Assembly (NCBI RefSeq): GCF_023546765.1
Contig: NZ_CP097484.1
Location: forward strand, 4,276,001-4,340,000
DNA from: Methylobacterium tardum
Lineage (GTDB): Bacteria > Pseudomonadota > Alphaproteobacteria > Rhizobiales > Beijerinckiaceae
Direction of reading: 5' to 3'
Length of the DNA: 64,000 bases
Shown: positions 26,713-35,690 of the stretch, piece after piece
Layout: each line of letters starts with the position of its first letter
Numbering within the stretch: position 1 is the first letter of the stretch
Position numbers and translations under genes: made by a program
Notes under the pieces: generated by a model
Databases searched by the model: none
Seen by the model: only the letters and a program-made list of their open reading frames with translations
What the model was told of the DNA's origin: nothing

Positions 26713-26728
26713 TGTTTCACGTGGAACA
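26713..26728. other. parS, ParB-binding centromere site
   Basis: TGTTTCACGTGGAACA matches the bacterial parS consensus TGTTTCACGTGAAACA at 15 of 16 positions; read on the other strand it is TGTTCCACGTGAAACA, a standard variant. It lies in the gap between divergent genes, 15 bases from the radical SAM start. ParB loads here and spreads, and parS sites normally lie near the replication origin, so this part of the chromosome is probably origin-proximal. Confidence 0.82.
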
Positions 26729-26747
26729 TAACGCGAACAAAAAACGA

Positions 26748-26791
26748 TGCGACGCCTCATTTTCAGGCAAATCCCCAGGCAACGCGTCGCA
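26748..26791. repeat. Inverted repeat near parS
   Basis: TGCGACGC (26748-26755) and GCGTCGCA (26784-26791) are perfect reverse complements 28 bases apart, in the divergent promoter region between the radical SAM gene and the glycosyltransferase-like gene. It may be an operator; no regulator is known. Confidence 0.35.
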
Positions 26792-26823
26792 CGGTCGCGT
26801 TCGCGCCTTCGGGAGGCGGATCA

Positions 26824-27381
26824 ATGGTTTACGGCGGCGGAAAATCGTCTAAGGGCGCGCTCATGCTCTCTGCGGTGACCTTCCTGGCCAACCCGGCCGC
26901 TCCGGACGCGATCGATCGCCTGGCCGACACGCTCAGCGTGCTCGTCTCGGGTGTCGCCGGCGGCCTGATCGGCGACGCGGTGATCGTCACCGGGAGCGGC
27001 AGCGAGGCCGTGGCGGCCGTCGCGGAGGCGACGGGCGCGACGCTGGTCCTGCACCAAGACGGCAATCCCTACGCGGCGGGCGCAGCCGCAGCCCGCCGGG
27101 ACTGGATCCTGTGCCTGGAGGCCGGGGATGTTCTGGCCGAAGGCTGGATCCGGACCCTCGACCGCTTCGTCGGGACCGCCCGGCCCGAAACCGGGCTCGG
27201 CCGCCTGCAGCGCCCGGCGGCCGGTTGGCCCGCGCGCCTGATCGGCCGGATCGAGCTCGTGGCCGGCGCCCGGCAGGCCCGGGCCGGGGACGTCGTCCGG
27301 CGGGAGGCCCTGCGCGCCGGGGCGGTGTTCGCGCCGCGCCTCACGGTCCGGCCGCTGATCGCGCGGATCGACAGGGCCTGA
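26824..27381 (+). CDS. Glycosyltransferase-like protein, probably degenerate
   Basis: 185 residues from ATG 26824, which has GGAGG 7 bases upstream; ATG 26863 is a second option. The fold looks like the N-terminal part of a GT2 enzyme: LSAVTFLANPAAPDAIDRLA, then DAVIVTGSG and RRDWILCLEAGDVLAEGW, in which EAGD replaces a DxD motif. It is about half the normal GT2 length, so catalytic activity is doubtful. Function unknown; it precedes the amino acid permease by 134 bases. Confidence 0.65.
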   Translation: MVYGGGKSSKGALMLSAVTFLANPAAPDAIDRLADTLSVLVSGVAGGLIGDAVIVTGSGSEAVAAVAEATGATLVLHQDGNPYAAGAAAARRDWILCLEAGDVLAEGWIRTLDRFVGTARPETGLGRLQRPAAGWPARLIGRIELVAGARQARAGDVVRREALRAGAVFAPRLTVRPLIARIDRA

Positions 27382-27407
27382 CCGGAAGAATCTTGCGCGA
27401 CGCCACG

Positions 27408-27435
27408 TTGTTGTCGGTCCCGCCTCCTCTACAAC
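27408..27435 (+). promoter_or_regulatory. Possible permease promoter
   Basis: TTGTTG (27408-27413) and TACAAC (27430-27435) are 16 bases apart, about 80 bases before the permease ATG. Both boxes match consensus only in part. Confidence 0.35.
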
Positions 27436-27515
27436 ACCCTGAACGGGGTGGAAGATTTGCCGTCTCTGCACCGCGCGAGAACGCTGACCCGCTTCCGCCC
27501 TGAAAGGATGGTGCC

Positions 27516-28964
27516 ATGGATTCGTCGGGCCTGATGGGGCGCAAGTCGGTCGGCGACATCCTCGAGAGTGGCGAGGGCGAGCAGCAGCTCTCGAAATCGC
27601 TGGGCGCCCTCTCGATCACCGCGATGGGCATCGGCGCGATCATCGGCGCCGGCATCTTCGTCCTTACCGGCACGGCCGCCGCACAATATGCCGGGCCGGG
27701 GATCATGCTCTCCTTCATCCTCGGCGGCATCGCCTGCGCCTTCGTGGGCCTGTGCTACTCCGAGATGGCGGCGCTGATCCCGGTGGCCGGGTCGAGCTAC
27801 ACCTACACCTACGCGACGCTGGGCGAGTTCTTCGCGTGGCTGATCGGCTGGGACCTGATCCTCGAATACGCCATGGGGGCGGCCACCGTGGCGGTGGGCT
27901 GGTCGGGCTACGTGACCAGCATCCTCAAGGATGTCGGGATCGCGATCCCGGCGCAGTTCGCCCACGCGCCCGGCACGCCGATCGACGGCGGCGGCACCGC
28001 CCTGTTCAACCTGCCGGCGGTGCTGATCGTGGCGCTGATCACGATCCTGCTGATGCGCGGCACGAAGGAATCGGCGCGCTTCAACAACATCATGGTGGCG
28101 GTGAAGCTGACCGTCGTGGTGGCCTTCATCGCGCTGGGCTGGGGTCACGTGAACACGGCGAACTGGAGCCCGCTGATCCCGGACAACGACGGCACCTTCG
28201 GGCATTTCGGCGCCAGCGGCATCCTGCGCGGTGCGGGTGTCGTGTTCTTCGCCTTCATCGGCTTCGACGCGGTCTCGACCGCGGCCCAGGAGGCGCGCCG
28301 GCCGCAGAAGGACATGCCGATCGGCATCCTGGGCTCGCTCGCCGTCTGCACCATCCTGTACGTGCTGGTGGCGGCCGTGCTCACCGGGCTCGTGCCCTAC
28401 AAGGACCTGAACGTCCCCGACCCGATCGCCAAGGGGGTCGACGTGATCGGCATCGGCTGGTTCGCGATCCTGATCAAGCTCGGGGCGCTGACCGGCCTGA
28501 CCACGGTGATCCTGGTGCTGCTCTACGGCCAGAGCCGGATCTTCTTCACCATGGCCCAGGATGGCCTGCTGCCGAAGATGTTCTCCCACGTGCACCCGAC
28601 CTACCAGACGCCCTATCGCAGCCAGGCGCTGATCGGGGCCATGGTCGCCCTGGTGGCCGCCCTGGTGCCGATCAACATCCTGGGCGAGATGGTCAGCATC
28701 GGGACGCTCGCCGCCTTCATCCTGGTCTGCGGCTCGGTGATCTACCTGCGGCGGACGGATCGCCACATGAAGCGCCCGTTCCGGGCGCCCGCGGTGCCGG
28801 TGGTGCCGATCCTCGGCATCCTGTTCTGCCTGCTCCTGATGATCGGCCTGCCGCTCGACACGTGGCTGCGGCTGGTCATCTGGATGGCGATCGGGCTCGT
28901 GATCTACTTCTTCTACGGCCGGAAGCACTCGGTGCTGCGCCGCAAGGAGGGGAACGCGGCGTAG
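27516..28964 (+). CDS. Amino acid permease (APC superfamily)
   Basis: 482 residues with about twelve membrane spans. The first span carries the APC substrate-binding motif GIGAIIGAGIFVLTG; YTYTYATLGEFFAWLIGWDL and SRIFFTMAQDGLLPKMF are also typical of the cationic amino acid transporter / YfnA subgroup. It should import an amino acid with protons across the inner membrane; the substrate is not readable. GAAAGGA lies about 7 bases before the ATG. Confidence 0.92.
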   Translation: MDSSGLMGRKSVGDILESGEGEQQLSKSLGALSITAMGIGAIIGAGIFVLTGTAAAQYAGPGIMLSFILGGIACAFVGLCYSEMAALIPVAGSSYTYTYATLGEFFAWLIGWDLILEYAMGAATVAVGWSGYVTSILKDVGIAIPAQFAHAPGTPIDGGGTALFNLPAVLIVALITILLMRGTKESARFNNIMVAVKLTVVVAFIALGWGHVNTANWSPLIPDNDGTFGHFGASGILRGAGVVFFAFIGFDAVSTAAQEARRPQKDMPIGILGSLAVCTILYVLVAAVLTGLVPYKDLNVPDPIAKGVDVIGIGWFAILIKLGALTGLTTVILVLLYGQSRIFFTMAQDGLLPKMFSHVHPTYQTPYRSQALIGAMVALVAALVPINILGEMVSIGTLAAFILVCGSVIYLRRTDRHMKRPFRAPAVPVVPILGILFCLLLMIGLPLDTWLRLVIWMAIGLVIYFFYGRKHSVLRRKEGNAA

Positions 28965-28992
28965 CGCGCCGGGCTGGTTCCGCAGCACAGCC

Positions 28993-29106
28993 CCGTCTTT
29001 CCGGGGTGCCGATGGCGAGCCCGGAATCCAGAACCACCGAGCCTGCAGGTTCTGGCGGGGCGCGGCACTGGCTTCCGGGCTCCGCTGCGCGGCCTCGAGC
29101 AGACGG
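28993..29106. repeat. Intergenic palindromic repeat, family A copy 5 (decayed)
   Basis: Recognisable by CGTCTTTCCGGGGTG, GAGCCCGGAATCCAGA and TTCCGGGCTCCGC, but the right end is altered. It separates the convergent permease and moaB genes and could serve as terminator for both. Confidence 0.7.
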
Positions 29107-29112
29107 TTCGGG

Positions 29113-29670
29113 TCACACGGTGATGCTCGCCCCGCGCCGCAGGTGCTCGTCGAGCCGGGGCATGATCTCCACGAAGTTGCAGGGCCGGTGGCGGTAGTCG
29201 AGTTGCTGGGCCAGGATCCCGTCCCAGGCGTCCCGGCAAGCACCCGGCGAGCCCGGCAGGACGAAGACGTAGGTCGCCTGCGCGACCCCGGCGGTGGCCC
29301 GGGATTGCAGGGTCGAGGTGCCGATCTTGTCGTAGGAGATCCGGTGGAACACCGCCGAGAAGCCGTCCATCCGCTTCTCGAACAGCGGCTCCAGCGCCTC
29401 CGGGGTCACGTCGCGACCGGTGAAGCCGGTGCCGCCCGTGCTGATCACCACGTCGACCCCCGGGTCACGCAGCCAGCCCTCCACCTGCCCGCGGATCGCC
29501 GGGATCTCGTCGGGCACGATGGCACGGTCGGCCAGCCGGTGACCCGCCTCCGTGAGGCGTTGGGTCAGCGTATCGCCCGAGCGGTCGTCCTCAGGCCGGC
29601 GCGTGTCCGAGACGGTGAGCACCGCGATGTTGAGCGGGATGAAGCGGCGGGCGTCGGGCTGGTCGGCCAT
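29113..29670 (-). CDS. moaB: Molybdenum cofactor biosynthesis protein B
   Basis: 185 residues from the ATG at 29670. The MoaB/Mog fold is shown by LNIAVLTVSDTRRPEDDRSG, the molybdopterin-binding STGGTGFTGRDVTPEAL, and VFVLPGSPGACRDAWDG. It belongs to the step in which molybdopterin is adenylylated before metal insertion, though some MoaB proteins are inactive. It is divergent from maiA and far from the other Mo-cofactor genes at 48049-50711. Confidence 0.92.
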   Translation of the reverse strand: MADQPDARRFIPLNIAVLTVSDTRRPEDDRSGDTLTQRLTEAGHRLADRAIVPDEIPAIRGQVEGWLRDPGVDVVISTGGTGFTGRDVTPEALEPLFEKRMDGFSAVFHRISYDKIGTSTLQSRATAGVAQATYVFVLPGSPGACRDAWDGILAQQLDYRHRPCNFVEIMPRLDEHLRRGASITV

Positions 29671-29806
29671 GGCGGGGTCTCTCCGGGACAGGCATCCGAT
29701 ATGGGCCGGCCCGATCCGGTTGTCGCCCCCGGGCCCCCGTCCCGGCTCTTGCCGCGGGGCGAAAACTCGGCTGTGCTCGTCCGGCCTCGTCGGAGATCCT
29801 GTCCCC

Positions 29807-30454
29807 ATGCACATGTACGGCAACTGGCGCTCGGCCGCCGCCTTCCGGGTGCGGATCGCGCTCAAGCTGAAGGGCATCCCCTACGAGGAGACCTTCATCG
29901 ATCTCGACGCGGGCGACCAGCACAAGCCGGAATTCCGGGCGATCAACCCGCAGGGGGCGGTGCCGGCCCTGTTCGACGACGACGGTCCGCCCCTCACCCA
30001 GTCGCTCGCGATCCTCGACTACCTGGAGGAGACGAAGGGCGGCGTGCGGCTCCTGCCCGAGGAGCCGCGGGCCCGGGCGCGGGCGCGCTCCCTGGCGCAG
30101 GTCGTCGCCTGCGACACCCACCCCCTCTACGTGCCGCGGGTGCGCACCTTCCTGATGGAGCATTACGGCCTGCCCCGGGAGCGGATGCTCGACTTTCTGC
30201 GCAACGCCTTCGAGACCGGCCTGAGGACCCTGGAGACGCGGCTCGGCACCGAGCCGGGGACCGGCCGCTATTGCCAGGGCGACGCGGTGAGCCACGCCGA
30301 TCTCTGCCTCGTCAGCCTCTGGGTCGGGACCGGCATCTTCGGCATCGACACGGCGCCCTACCCGACCGTGGCGCGGATCGCAGAGGCCTGCCTCGCCCTT
30401 CCGGAGGTCGCGGCGGCACATCCCCTGCGTCAGCCCGGCGCGCCCGGCGCGTGA
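29807..30454 (+). CDS. maiA: Maleylacetoacetate isomerase-like glutathione transferase
   Basis: 215 residues of the zeta-class GST family. The glutathione-binding motif is NWRSAAAFRVRIALKLKGI, followed by NPQGAVPALFDDDG, LTQSLAILDYLEE and SHADLCLVSLW. MaiA isomerises maleylacetoacetate to fumarylacetoacetate in tyrosine or gentisate breakdown. No other genes of that pathway are in the window, so a more general GST role is possible. Confidence 0.85.
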   Translation: MHMYGNWRSAAAFRVRIALKLKGIPYEETFIDLDAGDQHKPEFRAINPQGAVPALFDDDGPPLTQSLAILDYLEETKGGVRLLPEEPRARARARSLAQVVACDTHPLYVPRVRTFLMEHYGLPRERMLDFLRNAFETGLRTLETRLGTEPGTGRYCQGDAVSHADLCLVSLWVGTGIFGIDTAPYPTVARIAEACLALPEVAAAHPLRQPGAPGA

Positions 30455-30565
30455 TCCGCCACGCGCGCACTGGTCACGTGGGCGGGCGGCAGGCAGATGT
30501 GGCAATTCGTTACCCAGGACGTGTAAGCAGGCCGGCGTTTTAATCCCGGTTCGGGGGAAGAAAGA

Positions 30566-31903
30566 GTGTCGATGGCATCCGTCGAGAACGAGTCCGGCCT
30601 GCATCGCATCGTCGTCGTCGGCGGCGGCGCGGCTGGATTGCAGCTTGTGACGAAGCTCGGCGACAAGCTCGGGCGCGGCAAGCGCGCCCATGTCACGCTC
30701 GTCGACCGCGCCCGCACGCATATCTGGAAGCCGCTGCTCCACGAAGTCGCGGCGGGCAGCCTCGATGTCGGACATCATGCGGTGGATTACCTGCATCATG
30801 CCCACATGCACGGGTTCCGCTACCGGATCGGCCGCATGACCGGGCTCGACCGGGAGGCGCGCACGATCCAGCTCGCGGCGAGCTACGATTCCGAGGGGCG
30901 CGAGGTCACGCCTGAGCGCGCGGTCCCGTACGATACCCTCGTGATGGCGGTGGGCTCCACGACCAACGATTTCGGCACGCCCGGGGTCGCCGAGCACGCC
31001 ATCGCCCTCGACACGCAGGACCAGGCGGTGCGCTTCCACCAGCGCCTCGTGAACGCGTCCCTGCGGGCGCACACGCAGGTCGGTCCGGTCCGCCCCGGCC
31101 AGCTGCACGTGACGGTGATCGGCGCCGGCGCCACCGGGACCGAGCTCGCCGCCGAGTTGCACCGGACCCTGCGCCACGTGGTCTCCACGGGCCTCGACAG
31201 GATCGACCCGGGCAAGGACATCCGCATCACCCTCGCCGAGGCCGCCGACCGGATCCTGCCGGCGGTGCCGCAGCGCCTCTCGGCGGAGGTGATGCAGCTC
31301 CTCAACAAGATCGGCGTGGACGTCCGCGTGAAGGCGCGCGTCACCGAGGTGCGGGCCGACGGCGTGCAGCTCGCCGACGGCACCTTCATCCCGTCGGAGC
31401 TGGTGGTCTGGGCGGCCGGCGTGAAGGCTCCGCCCTTCCTGCAGGGCATCGGCGGGCTGGAGACCACGCGGACCAACCAGCTGGTGGTCACCCCGACGCT
31501 GCAGACCACCCGCGACCCCGACATCTTCGCGCTCGGCGATTGCGCCTACCTGGTGGAGGTCGGTTCGGACACGCCGGTGCCGCCGCGGGCCCAGGCGGCG
31601 CACCAGCAGGCGAGCCATCTCGTCGGCCAGATCCAGGCCAAGATCGACGGCAAGCCGCTGAAAGCCTTCAAGTACAAGGATTTCGGCTCGCTGGTGTCGC
31701 TCGGCGAGTACTCGACCGTCGGCAGCCTGATGGGCTTCGTCCGCGGCAAGAACATGCTGATCGCCGGCCTGTTCGCCCGGATGATGTACCGCTCGCTCTA
31801 CAAGATGCACGAGCGGGCGCTCCACGGCACTGCCAAGACGGCCCTCGACACCATGGCCCGCGCGCTCACCCGCCGCACCGAGCCGCGCGTGAAGCTGCAC
31901 TAG
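30566..31903 (+). CDS. ndh: Type II NADH dehydrogenase
   Basis: 445 residues from GTG 30566 (ATG at 30572 is in frame). Two Rossmann motifs are present: VVVGGGAAGLQLVTKLG for FAD and VTVIGAGATGTELAAEL for NADH. DIFALGDCAYLVE and the C-terminal amphipathic region SLMGFVRGKNMLIAGLFARM fit membrane-associated NDH-2, which passes electrons from NADH to quinone without pumping protons. Confidence 0.92.
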   Translation: MSMASVENESGLHRIVVVGGGAAGLQLVTKLGDKLGRGKRAHVTLVDRARTHIWKPLLHEVAAGSLDVGHHAVDYLHHAHMHGFRYRIGRMTGLDREARTIQLAASYDSEGREVTPERAVPYDTLVMAVGSTTNDFGTPGVAEHAIALDTQDQAVRFHQRLVNASLRAHTQVGPVRPGQLHVTVIGAGATGTELAAELHRTLRHVVSTGLDRIDPGKDIRITLAEAADRILPAVPQRLSAEVMQLLNKIGVDVRVKARVTEVRADGVQLADGTFIPSELVVWAAGVKAPPFLQGIGGLETTRTNQLVVTPTLQTTRDPDIFALGDCAYLVEVGSDTPVPPRAQAAHQQASHLVGQIQAKIDGKPLKAFKYKDFGSLVSLGEYSTVGSLMGFVRGKNMLIAGLFARMMYRSLYKMHERALHGTAKTALDTMARALTRRTEPRVKLH

Positions 31904-31948
31904 CTTGAGCTGCGAGCCCGGGAGATCCGGGCCGTTTCCACAGGGAGG

Positions 31949-32269
31949 ATGAACCCGATGATCCTGGTCAGCGTGATGTACCCGGCCGGCCCGAGCTTCG
32001 ACATGGGCTACTATCTCGGCCACCACATGCCGTTGGTGCGCGAGCGCTGGTCGTCGCTCGGCCTCCACGAGGCGAAGGTGGTCAAGGGCGCCGGCACGCC
32101 GGACGGCGGCACCGCGCCGTTCCAGGTCATGGCTCTGCTGACCTTCGAGTCGGTCGAGGCGTTCAAGAAGGCCGTGGCCGCCCATGGCGAGGAGATCTTC
32201 GCCGACATCCCGAACTTCACCCCGGCGCAGGCCCAGGTGCAGATCAACGACTTCGCGGAGAGCCCGTGA
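31949..32269 (+). CDS. EthD-family small protein
   Basis: 106 residues with the EthD ferredoxin-like fold: ILVSVMYPAGPSFDMGYYLG, then HHMPLVRERW and FTPAQAQVQINDF. Family members are often accessory to oxygenase or ether-degradation systems and have no fixed reaction. It overlaps the next gene by four bases (GTGA), so the two are translated together. AGGGAGGA precedes the ATG. Confidence 0.8.
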   Translation: MNPMILVSVMYPAGPSFDMGYYLGHHMPLVRERWSSLGLHEAKVVKGAGTPDGGTAPFQVMALLTFESVEAFKKAVAAHGEEIFADIPNFTPAQAQVQINDFAESP

Positions 32270-32577
32270 TCGACATCGTCAAGGCGGTGCAGGAGGCCGA
32301 TCCGAGCCTCGGCACCTACGTCATCGTGCTGCGGAGCGACTCGCGGGCCCTTGACGGGCCGGAGCGCTTCACGCCGGACGCGCAGGCCTGGCTCGTCGCC
32401 AATGCCCCCGGCGGCCGCCTCGCCCGGGTGACGATCCAGCTCGCCCCCTACCCGGGGGCGGCGCCGGCCGAGCGCGCCGTGACGGTGGCGGCCTTCGCGG
32501 AGGCCCGGGAACTCGCCGCCTTCGCCACGACCTGGACCGGCGATCCGCTGCCGGAGGAGACGGACGACCCGGCCTGA
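32266..32577 (+). CDS. Conserved small protein, unknown function
   Basis: 103 residues starting at GTG 32266 inside the stop of the EthD-like gene. It is probably cytoplasmic with a mixed alpha/beta character (SLGTYVIVLRSDSRALDGPE and RLARVTIQLAPYPG). I do not recognise a family. The four-base overlap supports co-expression with the EthD-like protein and supports it being a real gene. Confidence 0.6.
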   Translation: MIDIVKAVQEADPSLGTYVIVLRSDSRALDGPERFTPDAQAWLVANAPGGRLARVTIQLAPYPGAAPAERAVTVAAFAEARELAAFATTWTGDPLPEETDDPA

Positions 32578-32593
32578 GCCGGACCGCCGGGTC

Positions 32594-32699
32594 TCATTGT
32601 CTCGCGATCATCACCAGCGCAGAGACGTGACCCAGGGCGGCGCGCCCTCAGCGCGCGTCGCGCGTTCCTGGGTTGCTTCGCTCCGCTCGCAGAGACGGC
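32594..32699. repeat. Intergenic repeat, family B copy 1 (decayed)
   Basis: A mismatched inverted repeat with GCAGAGACGTGACCCAGGGC on one side and CCTGGGTTGCTTCGCTCCGC on the other. The second half resembles the repeat at 54422-54512. It separates the convergent 103-residue gene and hpnG. Confidence 0.6.
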
Positions 32700-32726
32700 A
32701 ACGCTGAATGCGGCGATCCAGACCGG

Positions 32727-33425
32727 TCAGCTCTGGGCCGCCGGGATCCCGAGGGCCGGCCCGAGGCGCGCCCGGCACCGGCCGAGCGCCGCGAAGGCGG
32801 CGTTCGAGTCGCGGGCGAGCCGCATCAGGTCTCCCAGACGCGCCCGGCCGCGGGCGAAGGCGAAGAACACCGCGGCGATGTCGGGCTCGCCATCCGCCGT
32901 GAGCGCCTGCGCGGCGAAGGCCGGCAGCGCTTGCCCGGCCGGATCGCAGATCACCCGCAGGACCGCGAAGGGCAGGCCGTGCCGCCCCGCGAAGGCCGCG
33001 GCCACGTGCGATTCCATGTCGACGGCCGCCGCGCCGGTCGCGGCGCGAAGCTCGGCCTTGCCGTCGACCGACAGGACGGCCGTGTCGACGCCGGCGAGAT
33101 CCGCCGGGATCACCCGGGGCCCGACATCCGACAGGGCGTTGAGGAGCACGGCCGACAGGTCGAGATCGGCGGCGCGCCGTCCGTCCTCACCGACCACGCC
33201 GGTGCCGACCACCACGTCGCCCGGCTTGAGCGAGGGATCGAGGCCGCCCGCGATCCCGAAGCTCACCACGGCCCGGCAGCCGGGCGGCACGCGGGCATCG
33301 AGGAGCTGGCGCAGCCGGTGCGGATTGCCGCCGGCCCCCACGGCCTCCACCCCCTCCCCGGCCGCCATGCGGCGCTCGCGGGCGAGGCCGGTGACGGCCA
33401 GGACGGGTGCGGTCGGGTCGATCAT
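32727..33425 (-). CDS. hpnG: Hopanoid-associated phosphorylase (adenosylhopane nucleosidase)
   Basis: 232 residues from the ATG at 33425 (MIDPTAPVLAVTGLA). The nucleoside-phosphorylase fold is shown by VVSFGIAGGLDPSLKPGDVV and AAVDMESHVAAAFAG, where Glu binds the ribose. HpnG removes adenine from adenosylhopane on the way to bacteriohopanetetrol-type lipids. It follows shc by 224 bases, so it may have its own promoter. No strong ribosome binding site was seen; upstream in-frame starts cannot be excluded. Confidence 0.88.
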   Translation of the reverse strand: MIDPTAPVLAVTGLARERRMAAGEGVEAVGAGGNPHRLRQLLDARVPPGCRAVVSFGIAGGLDPSLKPGDVVVGTGVVGEDGRRAADLDLSAVLLNALSDVGPRVIPADLAGVDTAVLSVDGKAELRAATGAAAVDMESHVAAAFAGRHGLPFAVLRVICDPAGQALPAFAAQALTADGEPDIAAVFFAFARGRARLGDLMRLARDSNAAFAALGRCRARLGPALGIPAAQS

Positions 33426-33649
33426 GGTCCGCTGGTGGACCAGTCCGGCAAGGTCTGCAAGCAGGCGAGAGCGCCGCGGCGGCCCAGAGGGGTGATCCGG
33501 CACGGGGCGGGAGTCACCCGGTCCCGCGGGATCGCTGTCAGAAGGGGCCACGTCTCGGATACCGGGGCTCGCGGGTCGATCACCAGGACGGTCGAACGCG
33601 CCGCGATCCGGCTCGGGCGGAGCCGACCCGTCGGGCCGGCCCCATCACG

Positions 33650-35647
33650 TCACATGCCGAACTGGACGCGCCGGCTGTTGCCGCGCTTCAGGTTGCGGAA
33701 GCGCGCCATCGCCCAGAGCGGGAAGAACTTCGGGTAACCATGATACCGCAGGTAGAACACCCGCGGGAAGCCCGTGGCGGTGTAGCGCTCCTCCTTCCAG
33801 AACCCGTCCGCGCCCTGCGTGCGGGTGAGGAAGTTGATGCCCCGGGTCACGGCCGGGTCGCCGACGGCGCCCGCGGCCATCAGGGCGAGCAGCGCCCAGG
33901 CGGTCTGCGAGGCCGTGGACGAGCCGGGCTCGAAGGCCGGATCGATCTTGTACGAAGAGGCGTCCTCGCCCCAGCCGCCATCCGGGTTCTGGATGCGGAT
34001 CAGCCACGAGACCGCCCGCTGGATCCGCGGATCGGCCGGATCGACCCCGGCGGCGTTGAGGGCGCAGAGCACCGACCACGTGCCGTAGATGAAGTTCATG
34101 CCCCAGCGGCCGTACCAGGAGCCGTCCTCCTCCTGGTCGTTGAGGAGGTAGTTCACGCCGCGGTCGAGCGCCCGGGAGGTCTCGCGGGTCTCGCCGAGCT
34201 GGGCCAGCATCCCGACCACGCGGGCGGTCACGTCCGCGGTCGGCGGATCGAGCAGCGCGCCGTGATCCGAGAACGGGATGTGGTTGAGGTACATGTGGTT
34301 GTTGTCGGCGTCGAATGCCGCCCAGCCGCCATCCTCGGACTGCAGCCCCTCGACCCATTCGCGGGCGCGGGTGATGGAGGCCTTGTAGTCCGGCATGCCG
34401 GCGACGAGGCCGTGCTGGTGCATGGCCCGGTCCATGGCCATCACCACGACGGCGGTGTCGTCGAGATCGGGGTAGTGGGCGTTGGCGTACTGGAACGCCC
34501 AGCCACCGGGCCGGACCTTCGGCTTGCGCGCCGCCCAGTCGCCGACGATGTCGAGCACCTGGCGGGGCTTCAGCCAGTCGAGGCCGGCGCGGGCCTGGGC
34601 CTCGGCCTCGGGACCGCCGGCCTCCAGAAGAGCATGGCTCGCCAGCGCCGTGTCCCAGACCGGCGAGACGCAGGGCTGGACGTAGGCCTCGTCGGCCTTC
34701 TCGGCGACGAGCTTCTCGATGGCGTCGCAGGCGACGCGGACCTGCGGGTGATCGGGGCGGTAGCCCATCACCTCGTACATCAGCACCGAGTTGACCATGG
34801 CGGGGAAGATCGCCCCCAGGCCGTCCTCGCCGTTCAGGCGCTCGCTGACCCAGGCGCGGGCCTTCTCCATGGCGCGCTGCCGGCTCTTGCGCGGCAGGTG
34901 ATTCTCGACCCGCTGCAGCACCCGGTCGATGAAGCCGAAGATCGGCGTCCACGGCCACGTGGCGTGCGGGGAGCCCGGCCAGGTGCGCACGCTCTCGGGC
35001 GGCGTCACGAACAGCTCCTGCACGCTGATCCCGCGCGGGTTCCGGGCCCGCGGCTTGGTCGCCTGGAGCACGAACAGCGGCACCACGGTGGTGCGCGCCC
35101 AGTAGCTGATCTTGTCGAGGTGGAAGGGGAACCACTTCGGCAGGAACATCACCTCGACCGGCATCACCGGCACGGCGCGCCACGGCACCTCGCCGTAGAG
35201 CGCCAGCATGAAGCGGGTGAACACGTTGGCGTTGGCGGCGCCACCGCGGGACAGGATGCCCTCGCGCGCCCGGCGCATGTGCGGCGCCTCAATGTCGTCG
35301 CCGATCATCTTGAGGGCGAAATACGCCTTGACCGTGCAGCTCATGTCGAACGGTCCCTCGTGGACGAGGGCCCAGCCGCCATGCCTGCCTTGCGTGCGGC
35401 GCAGGTAGTTGCCGATCTTGGCCTCAAGGCCGTCGGCGACCTGCGTGCCGCGGAAATGGTGGAACAGCACGTACTCGGACGGGATCGTCGCATCCGCCTC
35501 GAGCTCGAAGCAGATATGCCCGTCGTCATGCGCCAGGGCGGTCAGTGCGCGCGTCGCATGCGCCACGCCGCGCTCGACATCGTCGAGCGAGATCCCCTGC
35601 GTCTTCGAGCGCTGCAGCGCCTCGACTTTGCTTACGGCCTCTCTCAT
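33650..35647 (-). CDS. shc: Squalene-hopene cyclase
   Basis: 665 residues from the ATG at 35647 (MREAVSKVEALQRS). It cyclises squalene to hopene/hopanol at the membrane. The catalytic DxDD motif is DLDD in YPDLDDTAVVVMAMDRA near residue 397, and QW repeats are visible (DGSWYGRWG, DGGWGEDASSY, DGGWAAFDAD). The length is normal for bacterial enzymes. It follows hpnE by 43 bases. Confidence 0.96.
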   Translation of the reverse strand: MREAVSKVEALQRSKTQGISLDDVERGVAHATRALTALAHDDGHICFELEADATIPSEYVLFHHFRGTQVADGLEAKIGNYLRRTQGRHGGWALVHEGPFDMSCTVKAYFALKMIGDDIEAPHMRRAREGILSRGGAANANVFTRFMLALYGEVPWRAVPVMPVEVMFLPKWFPFHLDKISYWARTTVVPLFVLQATKPRARNPRGISVQELFVTPPESVRTWPGSPHATWPWTPIFGFIDRVLQRVENHLPRKSRQRAMEKARAWVSERLNGEDGLGAIFPAMVNSVLMYEVMGYRPDHPQVRVACDAIEKLVAEKADEAYVQPCVSPVWDTALASHALLEAGGPEAEAQARAGLDWLKPRQVLDIVGDWAARKPKVRPGGWAFQYANAHYPDLDDTAVVVMAMDRAMHQHGLVAGMPDYKASITRAREWVEGLQSEDGGWAAFDADNNHMYLNHIPFSDHGALLDPPTADVTARVVGMLAQLGETRETSRALDRGVNYLLNDQEEDGSWYGRWGMNFIYGTWSVLCALNAAGVDPADPRIQRAVSWLIRIQNPDGGWGEDASSYKIDPAFEPGSSTASQTAWALLALMAAGAVGDPAVTRGINFLTRTQGADGFWKEERYTATGFPRVFYLRYHGYPKFFPLWAMARFRNLKRGNSRRVQFGM

Positions 35648-35690
35648 AATCCTCGCCTCGAACGGCCGCCTCGCGGCGGACGCGCATGCC

